Shown here: positions 24,792-38,329 of the stretch, piece after piece
Layout of the letters: every line of letters begins with the position of its first letter
How positions within the stretch are numbered: the first letter of the stretch is position 1
Assembly (NCBI GenBank): GCA_014871385.1
Contig: CM026428.1
Coordinates: 9,902,772 to 9,966,771 of the forward strand
DNA: 64,000 bases
DNA from: Ceratodon purpureus
Taxonomy: Eukaryota > Streptophyta > Bryopsida > Pseudoditrichales > Ditrichaceae
Direction: 5' to 3'
Position numbers and translations under genes: made by a program
The notes under the pieces: generated by a model
What the model was told of the DNA's origin: nothing
The model's input: only the letters and a program-made list of their open reading frames with translations
The model's database searches: none

Positions 24792-24998
24792 CTAGCTAAT
24801 CATCAACTTGAAGGTGTACTTCACTGCCAACTTATCCACAGTATGATCTGGATCGCATCCATACTGCTCCAACATCTTGATATGCCTTGATCCTGCATTG
24901 TGTTTCATCAGTGCTCCCAAGTCGTTGCATTCCACGCCGCACACTCCACACCATATATTTTTGCACTCCATCGTGATATAGGAATTCATTGTGCACAA
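24792..24998 (-). pseudogene. Fragment with one U1/matrin-type C2H2 zinc finger
   Basis: On the minus strand a 68-codon frame includes CGVCGVECNDLGALMKH then NAGSRH, that is C-x2-C-x12-H-x5-H, the spacing of U1-like/matrin zinc fingers, followed by KMLEQYG. GC content is clearly above the surrounding DNA. No upstream or downstream exons are readable, so this is an isolated piece of a gene or of a transposon protein. It may bind RNA or DNA in its parent protein; the parent is unknown. Confidence 0.4.
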
Positions 24999-24999
24999 A

Positions 25000-25880
25000 A
25001 AGTATTAAGGTAGTTTCTCAGAACCAAATAATTATTTCACCGAAGCTATACATTTGGTTAAAATTTGTTAAGGCATGTCAAATTGGTACTTCAAACTCTT
25101 ATTCCCTCAATTCAACGTTCAATAATCATACGGAAGGAAAAGTAGAACAAACAATGGGGCAGATTCACTGAACTGAATCACAAGTAGTGAGATTGCTACG
25201 CAGGTCAAGATATTGACAAGCCTGAAATTATCAATAATACATCTATTTTAAAATTTATTTGATTCATTCACGGTTAATGAAAAAAATCAAGTGTACAAAT
25301 GGTTCATGATTTTTCATATATTAAGATGAATAATGCCTTTCAGAAAGCTTAAATCAAAATATTATAAAATAAAATAAACTAAAAAAGAAGATTTTTAATG
25401 AAGTTATAAGAATTGAACATGTTTTTTGGGCATAGTCTAAGAACAAACTTTATATGTACACATCAATTTTTAGATAGATGGAATGAAACGGTACTTCGTT
25501 TCACATAATTTGTATTCTAAGCAAAGAAAAATGTTGCTAAAATGTTTAGAAAATTTGGTACTACCATTGAAATTTAAAAAACCATAAAATTCTTAAAAAT
25601 TTAGGATTTTTTAAAATATAATACATTATTGCCTTCAATGAGAGAGTAACTATGATAATGATATTACAAATTTATCTTTAGGAAAAATAAAATACGTTAT
25701 CCTATAATAGATTGTAGAATAAAATTGAGTGAACCTTCTAATAAGGCTCCCTTCCCTTGTTATATGGCGTAAATACTCTCCCTCTATATCTACAGGAGTT
25801 ACCTTTGAAGGAGGAGCCAAAGCTCAGGTGGAAACAATTGTCCTACGTTAAAATTGGGAGAGACCGAGAGATCGGGAAGG
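25000..25880. other. AT-rich intergenic DNA, nothing recognised
   Basis: No supported gene or repeat. Confidence 0.5.
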
Positions 25881-25889
25881 CCAAAAAAC

Positions 25890-26352
25890 AATTACAAGAG
25901 GTATCCTAGAGACAAGTCCTTTGTAGTTCATTAATTACATGAAATCCAAGGTTGCTACATTCATCAAGCACAATTTCATCGCCAAATGGCAAGACCATCA
26001 ATGCAAGGAGATGAAGCGTGGATTGCATGAGGAGATTCTTGTATCTCACATTGATTTTGCAAAGAATTACAAATTTCAAATTCAGAACAAGGTGCAGTCC
26101 ATGTACTACATGTCTGAATATCTCTCTTTGCTTGTACATATTAATCTACATAGGGTACGTGATATAAACGGTGAATTAATCACCTTGAAACATACCCATT
26201 ACTATATCTCTTATGATAAAAAAACATAACAACTTGTTTATTCAACATTGTCTACTTCTATATTGGAGATGGTTGACTCCTAAAGGTGAAAGACTTGTAG
26301 AGCACTACGTATTCAGCGATGGGTGTGCAGGTCAATTTAAAGGTCATTGCAA
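25890..26352 (+). pseudogene. Remnant of a DDE-type DNA transposase, superfamily unassigned
   Basis: Frame 25,939-26,229 encodes a basic helix, then VSHIDFAKNYKFQIQNKVQS and later LKHTHYYISYDKK. A +1 shift near 26,220 continues as LFIQHCLLLYWRWL, a Pro-Lys-Gly turn and YVFSDGCAGQFKG. The Asp of HIDFAKNY and the Asp of FSDGCAGQFK fit the first two acids of a DDE catalytic triad, and the surrounding words recall transposase-derived proteins of plant genomes. A stop precedes the ATG (TAG near 25,923) and the third acidic residue is not found. So it is a broken internal fragment of about 150 codons. No terminal repeats were found around it. Confidence 0.5.
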
Positions 26353-27407
26353 AATAATATTATTACAAAAAAATTCAAATACATACATGTAATTTTAAAG
26401 GTCTTTGCAATGTCATAAAAAACCATATATTTTTTTAAGCAAAAAAAAAAACCAAAATTAGATTGTTTTTTATTTAAAATACTTACAAAATGTTTAAAAC
26501 ATCTTGAATCGAATTAATATATTATTAAGGGAATATTATCCGTCTGCCAAATAAAATTTGCATGAATATTAATGTAAGTATACTTTTGAAATGTTTAACT
26601 TTTTTTTACTACTTGAAGAGTATGCTATGTATTCCTTAGAACTCTTCAATTAACTTCTATATGTCTTTTAAACCAAATCTTGATTGTATATTTGATTGAA
26701 TATTTAAATACAACAAAATCATAAATTCATGAATTGCTTCTTTTTCATGAAATCTTGCTAATCAAAATTTTATTATCCATTCCCTATTTAAAAAATATAA
26801 ACTTGAGCCTACACTCAATGCAAAAATACTTTAACATATACAAATAATACTCTTTAATTTTGGAAAAACATCTTATACATAAATTTAAATATATAGATAT
26901 AAATATACAAAATTTTAACAAAATATACATTTAAACTTATATTCATGTTTTTTCCTTTAAAGAAATGATATAATATTTTAATTTAATAGAATAATTTTAG
27001 TTCATTAAATATAAAATTTCTTGTAAATTAATACAATATAACTTGGATAGCATAATTTTTTATTAACGTAATATAATCTGCATATTCTAAATAGCTACAA
27101 GCTATTTAGTCTTTAAACTCAATAAAAATTAATACAAAATAAATTACTTAATAATGTATATTAATGTATATTATTTTTTTTGAATTTAGAGAGAATCAAA
27201 CCTCCATACCCAAAATACAATAAAACCATGAACTTTATCTTCTATACCTCTCAACTCTCTTGATTGAAAGCAAATGCACAATTTGTAAGATCTTTTAAAA
27301 ATTCAAGTTGTTTATAAAGATAACATTATTATAATTGAAGTATTTTTTGAAAGCTATAACTACTTCATCAATGCAAAAATACTTTGGTAAATAAATTTAA
27401 ACATTTT
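26353..27407. other. AT-rich intergenic DNA, nothing recognised
   Basis: No supported gene or repeat; mostly A/T with short homopolymers. Confidence 0.55.
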
Positions 27408-27902
27408 TCACGACATAAAATGAACTTTAGAATTCACACTTCCAGGCTTGATACTCTCCACTTGAAGTGCTTCAAATTTGAATGGAAGCAATACTCTTTT
27501 CCATGGTCCCTTATTCTTCAAATCAAAAAGAACAAGTCTTTGAGCCAAGCTTGAGGAATAAAAGTAAAAAATCACTTCCTCTTTGCGGAAAGAGGCAAAA
27601 ATTTGCACTCAAATGTAGGAGTTCATATCAGTGTTGTCATGTAATAGCCAATGGTAATCACTTCCAGGCATTGAACGAATACGTTCCCATTCTCAATCCT
27701 CTTCTAAGTCTTCTAAACACCAAATACGAAGTGTATCACAATCCACTGTAGAACAATATACTTGATCCTTCCAACATCCAATGCCACAAAGCAAAGGCTC
27801 AAAACCACAAAAACAATATTTGAGTGGTTGGTTGAAATAACTATTATGCCAATGATTTGTGGTTTTCCATAGGCCACTTTGTAATCTAGTTTCCACAAAC
27901 AC
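27408..27902 (-). pseudogene. F-box/kelch-like C-terminal fragment, broken
   Basis: Read in one minus-strand frame, about 165 codons show a beta-propeller-like pattern: GLWKTTNHWHNSY, CIGCWKDQVYC-type strand, LRIWCLEDLEED, WERIRSMPG, FYFYSSSLAQRLVLFDL and WKRVLLPFKFEAL, ending at a TAG/TGA-type stop near 27,408. This resembles the kelch or F-box-associated halves of plant F-box proteins. Two in-frame stops interrupt it, one near 27,693 (after LEED, where a Trp codon is expected) and one near 27,610. No N-terminal F-box precedes it. It is a dead gene copy; a related shard lies at 5.6 kb. Confidence 0.5.
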
Positions 27903-29966
27903 TAAACTTTAATTTGAATTAAAAAAATATATATTTTGTTTATATTATGCATTAATTGAATAAAAATGGCTAATCAGGATTTCACTCATTCAATATCATT
28001 GTCAATAAGCAACATTTAGTGATTATAAAGATTGAATGTGATTAAAGAATATAATCACAAAATTGAAATCAACCAACTTTTTTTACATTCATTTAGAATA
28101 AAATTAACATAATCAAAATTTCTATATAACATTGTAGCGTTCTAATAGATCAGGCAATTATTTTATTCAGATGGTGCCTATTTTTTTTATTTTTAAAAAA
28201 TTCTTGACCTTATTTGCCAAAAAATGAACAAAATACATTGAATTATTAACCAATGGTATAATATTAGATAATATATTAATTAATATACATTATTAAGTAA
28301 TTTATTTTGTCACCATGTTGTATTCTAATACAATATTTAAAAAAAAAAAAAAAAAAAAAAAACTATTTTAACTCACATTAAATAAATAAACTGTTTGAAT
28401 ATTATTTATTAATAGCTCAAGCATGTAGAAAAAAATTTTAAGGAAAAGAAAACCGTCTTAGTTAAAACAAACAACAAACATTAAGGAATATGAACAATTG
28501 CTTAATCCTTAAAGCCCAAATTGGATCTAAAACTTTTTGGATAGCTTAGGAGAAACTTAAAATAATTTTTGAATTTTTTTTGAACTTTACACTCTTTTAG
28601 AGTTTTTTATATTAAAACCATATCCAAAAACTTAATAAAATAGACTCTATTATTGTCTAAGATTGCCCATAGCAAATGAAGTACATGTATGACAACTATA
28701 AATTCTTAAAAGTGCTCCATAGATACGTGTGTCTCATTTAAGGCTTGAAAATGGAAGATCCTTTATTTTTAATTTCTCCAAGAAATATATCCCAAAATTT
28801 AGGTTTTGATTCAAAACCCATAACTTTGACATTTAATTAAGATTTTAATTTTTAATTTTTAGTTTAATTTTTTTGAATTTTTAAATTTTTAATTTTTTCC
28901 TTCCTTCTTAAACATATTGAGTTACACCATTGCAAAAATTTAATCATTCACTTTTAGCATATATTTTTATTTTTGGATTTAATTTGGCCCTCAAAAATTG
29001 CCCTTGTAATTGTATGAAAAGCATATCTTCATTACTGAAGATTCATTTTCTTATGGTTACCAAAACATTTTTGATTGTTTGAAAAATAAAACAGGTACAT
29101 AAAATTGTTAAAATGAGATTTTTTAAAATAAAATAAAAATTTAAAAACTATTTGATGGTGGCTTTACAATGTTGCCGTCAAAAAAAACTTTTGAAAACGT
29201 ATGTAAGTTATGATTTTGCAAATCATGCGCATGTAACATCTTAATTTTTTTGAGCAACATCATATTACTATGATCTTTTAGAACATATGATTAAAGTTTT
29301 TTAATTGCTAAATATATGTGAAAGTTAAAAGAATAATTGAAATGACAACAATTATGTGAATAAGTTCTTCAAAATTCAGTTGGTTCTTTACGGTTTTCAT
29401 AAATGTCTTATTTTCTTTTATTGAATTCTCCAAAGGATATTTTAGTACATTGTTTTTTAAGCTGCCTAACCATTTTCTACAAAAGTAATAGTTATTACGA
29501 AAATAATTGCTTCAGCCTATAGTATCTAAATTTATTCATATTTATTCATATTTAATTCATAGTAAAGATGTGACACATTTCAAAGTATAAAGTATTTTCC
29601 TTTAAAGAAGTGATTTAAAAAATTAAAAAATATATAAAACAAACATCTATACTCAAATCAAGTTTCAATGTAGAATTGATTTCTTAATTAATTAGAAGAT
29701 TTTGTTTACATTTGATAAATATCATGACTTTTATGATAGGTGTTATAAAATCATACAAAAAATATTTTGTCGAAAAGCATATAAAAACACATATTAGATT
29801 ACTTGTTATAATCTTCTCTTGACCAATAACAATGTTTTTTTAAATAGAAAACATTGTAGTACAAATTTATTATGTATCTTTTTGTTTATCACGCATTGCA
29901 ATTAACACTTTGAAAAAATCAATATGATTTTCTAATGGTATGATTCAAAAGGTTGGACATTATATG
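27903..29966. other. AT-rich intergenic DNA, nothing recognised
   Basis: Includes a run of about 23 A near 28,340-28,362 with no clear target duplication. No supported gene. Confidence 0.55.
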
Positions 29967-30830
29967 TTAACCCCTAAAGGTTCAAGCCGGGTTTAGGTCC
30001 ACCAAAACCAAAAACACTGATTTTTGATAACCTTGTAGAAGTTGGAGTATGATTCTTATTATTATACTTTTTTGGTACATCCAACCATAAAATCTTAAGC
30101 ATAACTACCTTCACTAATGCCATGTCAAATTTCAACGGTTGGATTTTTACCATTTGGGAGATTATAACGTTCAAAGTTTTTGTTTGTTTTGGCTTTGCGT
30201 GAAAGGCATACTCTAAATGGTGCCAAGGGAGACTTGATGATTGTTATCCCAAACATTTTGCTCATATTTTTTTCTATGTAGGTAACTAAGTTAGGCACCT
30301 CCATGTAAAATTTTAGAGTCTCATTACGCTTTTTTGGCCTTCATGCAAATTATTTTCCAGAAGGAGGTACAAAAACCACAATATGGTAAAACTTAAATAA
30401 TGTTAATTTATTTTGGTTTTTTAAAAAAGTGAACGGTAAAAAGTTATGTTTATGAGTTTTTGAATTATTGGAAAATAAAAATTTGAAAAATTCCTAAATC
30501 TCAAATTTTGAAATTTTTTGAAAGAAAAATATCGTAAAATTACCATAGGCCACTTTGGATTTTGAGTAGTGAATTGGTTATGAACACATTTCCAAAACTA
30601 AAATTCTAAAAAAACCTAATTTTAAATTGCTTGTTTTGGACTTTAAACTTAAAATTTCTAGATTAAGGCTCTAAAAGTGAAATTTGGCTTTGCAAATTTT
30701 ATCACATACACCTTGTGGTAGGGAGCATCCAGTAAAATTCTTAGGCAATAATATTACTTTTAATCCCTTCATTTAGGCTGCCCAAAACAGCCCAGAGCCA
30801 TTTCGGATTTCCAGAACCTTTAGGGATTAA
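29967..30830. mobile_element. TTAA-flanked DNA transposon, copy C (864 bp)
   Basis: Starts TTAACCCCTAAAGG and ends CCTTTAGGGATTAA. It has the same orientation and almost the same length as copy A (869 bp) and shares words at matching places, for example GTACATCCAACCATAA near 30,076 and ATAACGTTCAAAGTTTT near 30,165. Overall it is more diverged than A is from B. No transposase frame. Confidence 0.7.
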
Positions 30831-33018
30831 GATTTTAACCTCTACATGTTCAAGTAACTTTCCAAGTAGTTTATTTCGGGCTAGTGATTTTTTTAAACAT
30901 CTTCCAAATATTTTTCTTCTTAAGTCTTTTTAGTTCAAAATATTTTCTAAAGATAAATAATCAAATTATTGTCCAATGTAAAAGCTTGTAATTTGTATAT
31001 TTTAATGGATTTTATAAGTGAAGACTTTGGACTTTTGCCATGAATTGGATATGAAATTTAGTAGATCCTTGGACTTCGGCAAAAGTGCAAAATAAACCTC
31101 AAAATTGAACAAGTAATTATGCATTTAAAAGTGGTGGAATTAAATATTGTTTTTAGTATAAATTTTGCATTTATTGTGGTGCATAAAATTTACAAGGTAA
31201 ATATGTGTATTGCTTATGATGACATTCTTCATCACACACAACACTCCATTTATTTGCATTATAGAATACAACTCATGACATGTTAGAAAGTCTTATATTA
31301 TTAATTGGGAGGTGTATTTACCTTCAGACAAAGTAGTTATAAGTACAACAAAGAGAGAACTAGAAAAATGAAAAAGAAAGAAATTTTCTTGTTTTCAATC
31401 TATGAATCTTCATCCCTTCTCTAGCTAACCATGAATAAAAACAACTTACTATAAAATAGAATGGTGGAAACAACTCATTGTTTATTTCTATATGTTGATG
31501 CTCTATCATGAGAATGGATGAGGTTTATATGAATATTGAATTTTAATATTTTATGTTACTTTGTATACACTATCTTCAATCCATCATTCACCTACTTTTT
31601 CCAAAAATGACTATGATATATATTCACATGTGGATCATTAAATATATCCAATATTCATTTACAAAATCATCCAACCAATTAATTATACAAAATATCTACA
31701 AATCATCCTCCAGACCTTCACACAATTGAATCAAGACCATTATCTAAAATTAATATTTCAATGAACCAAAATCATATTTCAAAGTACTAATTTTAAGAAT
31801 TAACATGGCAATCAGGGAGTAAATTGGGTCAAACAAAACTAAAATCCAATTCACTCACTCAAGGCAGACCTCTCCTTGAGGCAGATCTCAGATAGTGTCT
31901 CATAGTTTTCTCTCTTCTTGTCTTGATGGTATATTTCCTCGTAATTGGCTTTAGATTTTGTAGGCCTCCATGCATGCTACATTTAAAGCAGGCCTTACGT
32001 TTCTTATTGTGGAACAAATGCAATGTACAGAATATTGCATGGGCTCGATACGTTCAAAACTGAATCAATAGCTGGCCAAAACGGAACCTACGGAATATTT
32101 TGCATTGCAATGTGATGTGGTGTGTTGCATGCAACCGAGAAGTAGACTCGACAGTTGTTGGGAGGAGGTTTGTACTCCAGTCATGAGAGCTGAACCTGGA
32201 GTTCGTCTCCAATACTATCATGGTGAAATATGGAGGTTTAAATTTTAGAAGGTTGTTATGACTCAAATGCTTCTGCCGGCTTTGGATTTGCCTAAAGGTC
32301 ACTCATCTGTAATATGTACCACTGCAACAAATAGGTACAACTATATGTTCAGGTGTAGTTGGACGACAAGTGGACTACAAAATAATGAAACAAATGAACA
32401 ACATCATCACACATTATTTGTTGACGATCATTAAAGCCACTGGTGTGCATGTAGCTTCTCGAGCTTTGCTTCTAATGTGGATATTTAATGTATTTATGTA
32501 ACATCATGTTGTTTTTCAGAGGACACAGTCAATGTACAAGTAACACTTGGAATTACAATTATCCTCCAAAAAATATTGATTCTTGGCCCAAACTAGTCTT
32601 GTAGATATGGGTCCTATTTCTCCAAGTGTACAGCACATGATTGGGATGTTAATTCAAAGTATACTAAAACCCTTATTCATGCGTATTCTTTACAGCCATT
32701 GATGCGAGGGCAAAATCTACATTCATATATTTCAAAAGCGCTAGGAACTTGGTAACCTCATGTCAATTCAGCTCAAGAATTTCACGACACTCTTCAGTAG
32801 CCTTGGAGTCTTGGACATCACTCTTGGAAAAGCAATAAAAACCTGGAACATTTCTCACAAGACCCCCTTTATTCTAGTTTAGGTAAATAACCATAATGAT
32901 GAGAATAAGTGATACCGGTACCAACTAAACTCAATGTGAATGTTGGAGGGAAAGCAAGCCAGTCATCATAACCAAGTGCCCTTCCCTAGTACAACAAATG
33001 TACTTACAATAAAAGTAC
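30831..33018. other. Intergenic DNA, nothing recognised
   Basis: AT-rich to about 31,850, then nearer 60% A+T. Short frames (for example 32,302-32,054, minus) show no domain. Confidence 0.5.
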
Positions 33019-33183
33019 TTAACCCCTAAAATTCCACAAAACCCAAAGTGGGTTGCAGGGAACTTCGGCAAGCTACCTAGTTAGGATTTTTAACATATCT
33101 TGACAAGATTGGGATTTTTTTGAAATTTTCAGCACTCTAGAAGTGAAAATTGGCAAAAACGGGCCTGGAATTTTAGGGGTTAA
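33019..33183. mobile_element. TTAA-flanked MITE, copy E (165 bp)
   Basis: Outer ends TTAACCCCTAAAATTCCA and its exact inverted complement, an 18-bp perfect terminal inverted repeat including the TTAA target. The short, intact form suggests this is one of the younger or better preserved members of the TTAA group in this window. Confidence 0.75.
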
Positions 33184-33880
33184 TCATCGTTCACCCAAAA
33201 ATCTCCGAATCTTGATTTTCACAGTAGTAAACTACAGTATGGCTGATCACACATCCCAACTGCTGAAGAGTGTCACTGCACACCCTCGAATGCCCCAAAT
33301 CACACTCCAAACTGATGTGAATATGCTCCCTTCCGTGAAGACCATGTCAAATTTTCAAGCAAACAACCAGAGAAAAATAACTTAAACTTACACTTCCAGC
33401 ATTACACCAAGAGAGACCAGACCCACTCCACAGCAATATCTGATGTTTTTCTACATGCAACCGGCTCTACCATACCACCATAGCAAGTTCGTCACCTGCC
33501 ACACAAATAACTTTTCTTTTAAGACATAAATCTTGCCTTCTAAAAATTGAATTCCTTGTTTTTAAAAATAAAATAAAATAAAATAAAACAAAATGACCAA
33601 AAATGATTTGGAATGATTCAAAAATAAAAAAATATTGCAAGAAATAATTTCTTCTACTATTGATTTCTTTTGTCCTCATAATCTTCTAATTTTCACATAT
33701 TTTATTTTTAGAATTATTTTAGGACAAACCTACTACGGTGCTACATTACATACCACTGCATTTGCCTATCTACTCGTTTAACACCATTTTTTGTTCCCTT
33801 TCCATACTTTTATTCTAACTCTACCATTTTAAATCAACCCATTTGATAATATCACTTGACTTGACTAGCTCCCAATTCTC
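33184..33880. other. Intergenic DNA upstream of the CCCH/KH gene
   Basis: Holds an (AAAAT)n run at about 33,565-33,590. No gene seen; the right part may be distal promoter. Confidence 0.45.
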
Positions 33881-33889
33881 CCCACTTGT

Positions 33890-35340
33890 CACTCCACAAA
33901 GAGAGAGAGAGAACTTTAAAGTTATTTGTGGGGAACAAAGGGAAAGGGGAGCGTGTCACAGAGGAGGGAAGTCTAACGGTCTTGTAACTGTTCCACCACA
34001 ACATCATCTCTCCGGAATTTCCCTCCCCGCCTGCCCGCTGCCCGCCGTCCCCACAAATCCTGTTTCTTGATCGTCTATCACTCTGCCCCTCCTCACTCTT
34101 TTTTTTCTTCCGGTAATCTCCCTTCCTTCTTCCTTCTCCTCTCCAAACACACACCAAGGCAGAAAGAGAGAGAGAGAGAGAGAATCCCTACAGCCTACCT
34201 GATCATATGCTATACCATAATATCCCCATTGCCGTTTCTTTTCTTTTCCTTGCCAAGTGACCCATTCATTCTCATCACTGATCAGATCAGTCCCCTCTCA
34301 CATGCTTGCTTACCCCTTTCTTGCTCCAACAATCAATGGATATATGCTGCATTGTTGCTGCATGATATGGTAGCCTCAGCCTGGTTTGATCCATGCCAGA
34401 GATCAGAAACAAGGTGGTAGATCAGGGATGTTTATTTGCATGCATGCAAGGTTACGTCCGGGCTATTGGGTTAAGTGGCTCTCTGGTTGGATCGGTGGAG
34501 TTCGTTGATGTTGAGGGGGTGGTGTTATGGTGTTGAAGGCATGGGAGGGAGTGGGATCTAATGGGTGAGAATGAGAGCTCTTCTTGAGTTTGAGCATTGA
34601 TGTCTTCTGTAGTTTTTTTTTTGGTTTTCTGCGAAATGAGTGTGCTGAGTGTTTGTGGTGGTTAGTCGGAGTGTTGGTGTGAGTTTTTTGTTTGGTGTTG
34701 ATGGGATAGTGATGATGCTGGTTTTGGTTAGAGTTCTGTGTTGCGTGTTTTGGTAGTGCTTTGTTATTGTTCGAGAGTGTTGTTGATGAATTTTTAGGTT
34801 CTATGCGGTTCTTGGCTTTGAAGGAAGAGTGGTGTATCAATTGGGGTAGGTTAGATTAATCCTATTAGTTTGGGTTTCCTTGGAGACATACACAGAGTCG
34901 CCCATGTTCGATTCTTGGAGCCTTTGATTTAGTTGCAAGAGTTTCAGTGACTACTGAGGATCAAAGGATCATTTTTTAGTGTATATTTATTCCTAATCAA
35001 GTAGAGTGGCGTGAAAAAGGGGACCCTGCCGCAGCTACTTGGGTTTGTGATCCTGGCTTCTGCAAATTTCGGCCTTTTAGAACGGAAAGGAGTAGTTATG
35101 GGAATTCAACCGTGCGCATGACCGCTTGACGAACAGTTCTTGATGCTTGCCAACAACTGTGAACTTGGAGGGGTCAGAGGAAGCATGCAGATGAAGCAAC
35201 CGATGTTGAAGCCATTTTTTTATATTGAATTCAGAAAATTACTTTAATTCATATGCTTTAGGAGGTCGAGAGGCCAAAGACAGTTTTTTACGAAGCTTGA
35301 ACTGGATATTGACGTACGATAGGAAAAGTAGAGAGCTTCG
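33890..35340 (+). promoter_or_regulatory. Promoter and 5' leader of the CCCH/KH gene
   Basis: A pyrimidine-rich stretch with (GA)n runs at 33,900-33,911 and about 34,166-34,182 looks like plant core promoter/5' UTR. From about 34,450 to 34,860 the sense strand becomes strongly G/T-rich, as in the other leaders, so a 5' UTR intron is likely. One possible donor is at about 34,450 (GCAAGGTTACG). The acceptor is uncertain. Confidence 0.4.
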
Positions 35341-38151
35341 ATGGGGTCGGCAGCATATGAACCTGCGTTGAAAAAGGCCAGAACTTTTTCGGTGACTCCT
35401 ATCTCGGTGGATGTGAATAATGGATTTGGCAACGAAAATGGAGCAGGTGCGCAGGATCAAGCCAATGGTGACCTTGACTGCCGCCGCTTTGGAACGCCCG
35501 AAGGATGTCCTTATGGCACCAAATGCAGGTTCAAGCATGGCCCAGCAGGTACACTACACACCATATTATCCCGTGCAACTTGATCACATAGAATGCTTTC
35601 TTTGATACTTTGAATTGTGAAAACAACCATTCTTGGGATTAATGTGTCATTGTAGTCACTGCCATTTTTTGGGGGAAAAATTCTGCACCCTCAAGCAAAG
35701 TCGCACGTACATATCACAGATGCCCCTATTCTGCTTCATGTTGAGAAAGAGGCCCTGAATGATTCGAAGTACGGGGAACTGACCACGGATTCGTAATTCA
35801 AGCGGTTGTCATCGACATCTTTCTTAATTTTCTTCAAGGTCGTCACTAGTCCGAGCTTAGAAATTCAGTGTGCCAGTGAGAGCTATAATTGTGTTATAAT
35901 TTGACACAATTCCAGTCGAGGAATAAATTCATCTTGAAAGTGCTTGACATATTCCTGGAATTTTCTCTATAAATAGATTCGAGGCAAAAGTCTGAGTTTG
36001 AACGATTTCACAGCTTCTCAGACCTAAGACAAGTTGGTTTTTTTCGTGATGAGTTGCTCCTGCAATTCGATCAAAATGTAGTATGGAAGATCATTTGATG
36101 TCGTCAATGCTCAAATGCAGTTCCAATTCCCAAGTATATAATTTAGAAGTGATCAAAAACGACTTTTTGTGTGCAGATGATAGGCCAATTGAACAGCCAG
36201 TATCCGCTCTTGGCAGCAAGACCAAGCCGTGCACAAAATTCTTCAGGTTTGGGACCCGTCTCACATATTTGTGCATTTATCTGAGTATTCAAGAAGCAAG
36301 TAATACACGCTAGGATGTTTTTCAAAAATGTTGTCTCTGCACAATCAGCCGAAGTACGTAATTTTACCTGAGTGCTGGAAGTCTCTAGGGCTGTCTCCCC
36401 TTTTCATTATTTAAAATAAATTGGAGTACAAATATCTATTCTCCGTTGAGAAAAACCGGTTTTGCTAATTGATTTTGAACTCTTTTCTGGTTGACGACAA
36501 ATGCAGCACATCTGGGTGCCCATATGGAGAAGGATGCCATTTTCTGCACTACGTACCAGGGGGAATAGCAGCATTGGGCATGTTACCAATAGGAGTAGGT
36601 ACCCCAACTGCTCTCACCCCCACATCGGCAATGCGCACTGTGCTTGGTGGATTCGGGCCAACTGCGACCACCAATCTGCTTGGAACCACCACAGATCCAA
36701 GTGTGACAGTTGGGGGCTACAAAACAAGGTTATGCAACAAGTTTAGTACAACTGAAGGGTGCCGCTTTGGAGACAAATGCCACTTTGCTCACGGTGAAAG
36801 CGATCTGCGACCTTCGAATGTCCGCTCCAACGGCGTCGATTACTTGGTATTTCCCTGTCAGTTGTTCATTTTAAAATAATTTCTTTCCAGTATGGCATGA
36901 AATTTCGATGACGCTTGGCTCTCAAATTCTGAGATATATGTCATACTCTGAACTACCAGCATGTTCAACTTTTTCTCTGAACCTCTAACCTCAAAAATGT
37001 AAGCTGAAGACAAACATATGATCATGTATGATAGAATCAATCGCATACTCGTTCCGTATCTCACGTAGACAATTAATAAACGGTGATGACAATATCAGTT
37101 TTGACATGCCATGGCCGCTTCGTTGTTTTGAGAGCAAGACTAACAATCAACAACTGATGATGGCTGTCAGGGAAATTGCACATATCAAAACTGGCTATCG
37201 TACTTCCAAGAGGTACTTTTAGATACAACTGCTTCAATCTGCCGCTCAATTTACAGTATAAGCTCAGAGTTTATTTTGAATCACCTTCTGCTCTTTCAAG
37301 ATTTGGAATACGCATCGACATTAAAAATTATTTTCCCCGCTCAAAGTTTATTGTTGACTACCAGTGATTGTTTCGTGAGGCTGAGGTAGTGTGCTTGATG
37401 GTGCAGCAAGGGGCGTACGCAAATGGGGGAGCAACACAGCTGCTTCCACCGGTAGCTAATGCAATCTACTATGGAGAGCCCACGCCGCCTGGAGTGCCAG
37501 CCACAGCAGCAGCAGCGGCATATGGGCTGAACAATGGAGCAAATACAAAGATCAGTATAGAAGCCGTTTTAGCGGGTGCAATAATTGGCAAAGCTGGTGC
37601 GAATGTTAAACAAATTAGCCGATTGACAGGTAATTAAATCATCACTAACAAGCTAAGACCCCTCTAATTGCAATTAAAGTTGAGAGATCAGAGATTACGT
37701 GGCTTGCATAATTCTAGGAGTTTCTGGTGCTGGCAATATATGCATAGCAGTGATTTGTGCTCTGTCATATATATTTTCGACTCAAATTACATAATTAGTT
37801 GCTATTTACTAGCAAATCGTCCTAGTTGATTGCCAATCAAGTTGACCTTAAGGTTTTGGCGTGATCGAACCAACAGGTTGTAAGCTATCAATCCGAGACC
37901 ATGAATCAAATGCCAGTATGCGGAATGTGGAGATGGAAGGCACATATGAGCAGATCGAGCGAGCCACAGAGATGGTCAGACAGTTTCTGACCCATCGAGA
38001 TGTGGCCGTGCCCCTGCGTGCTGCTGCAATTGCCTCACACAACTACAAAACCAAGCTGTGTGAGAATTTTAGTCAAGGGACGTGCACCTTTGCCGACCGT
38101 TGCCATTTTGCCCATGGGGCTACTGAGCTACGGCCTTTGACGAGGTTGTAA
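35341..38151 (+). CDS. CCCH zinc-finger and KH-domain RNA-binding protein
   Basis: Five exons, join(35341..35548, 36177..36246, 36507..36846, 37407..37629, 37877..38151), phases consistent, 371 aa. Four CCCH fingers are present: residues 47-66, 88-107 and 169-188 (each C-x8-C-x5-C-x3-H) and 342-360 (C-x7-C-x5-C-x3-H). One KH domain lies between fingers 3 and 4 with its GKAG loop at 267-270. Finger 2 is split by an intron after KFF. A run of five Ala (about 238-242) and Gly/Thr-rich linkers separate the domains. The order CCCH-CCCH-(CCCH)-KH-CCCH matches the Arabidopsis C3H family typified by At3g12130/At5g06770, nuclear or cytoplasmic mRNA-binding proteins. The target RNAs are unknown. The start is the first ATG after the leader. 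Confidence 0.92.
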
Positions 38152-38308
38152 TGATGAAGCCACCCACCACAACTAGTAATGGAGTTACCTTTCTCTCTTG
38201 ATGTAGCCTAGCTTTCTCATTTCTTCAATTGTGACATCAAATGCACCTTATGTATGCTAGTCAATTTAATTTGGCACTTACTGTTATTCAGTTCTACCCC
38301 TGTTAATG

Positions 38309-38314
38309 AATAAA
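38309..38314 (+). terminator. Poly(A) signal of the CCCH/KH gene
   Basis: A canonical AATAAA about 160 bases after the TAA stop at 38,149-38,151, in T-rich sequence. Confidence 0.6.
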
Positions 38315-38329
38315 GATCTTGTTACCCAT

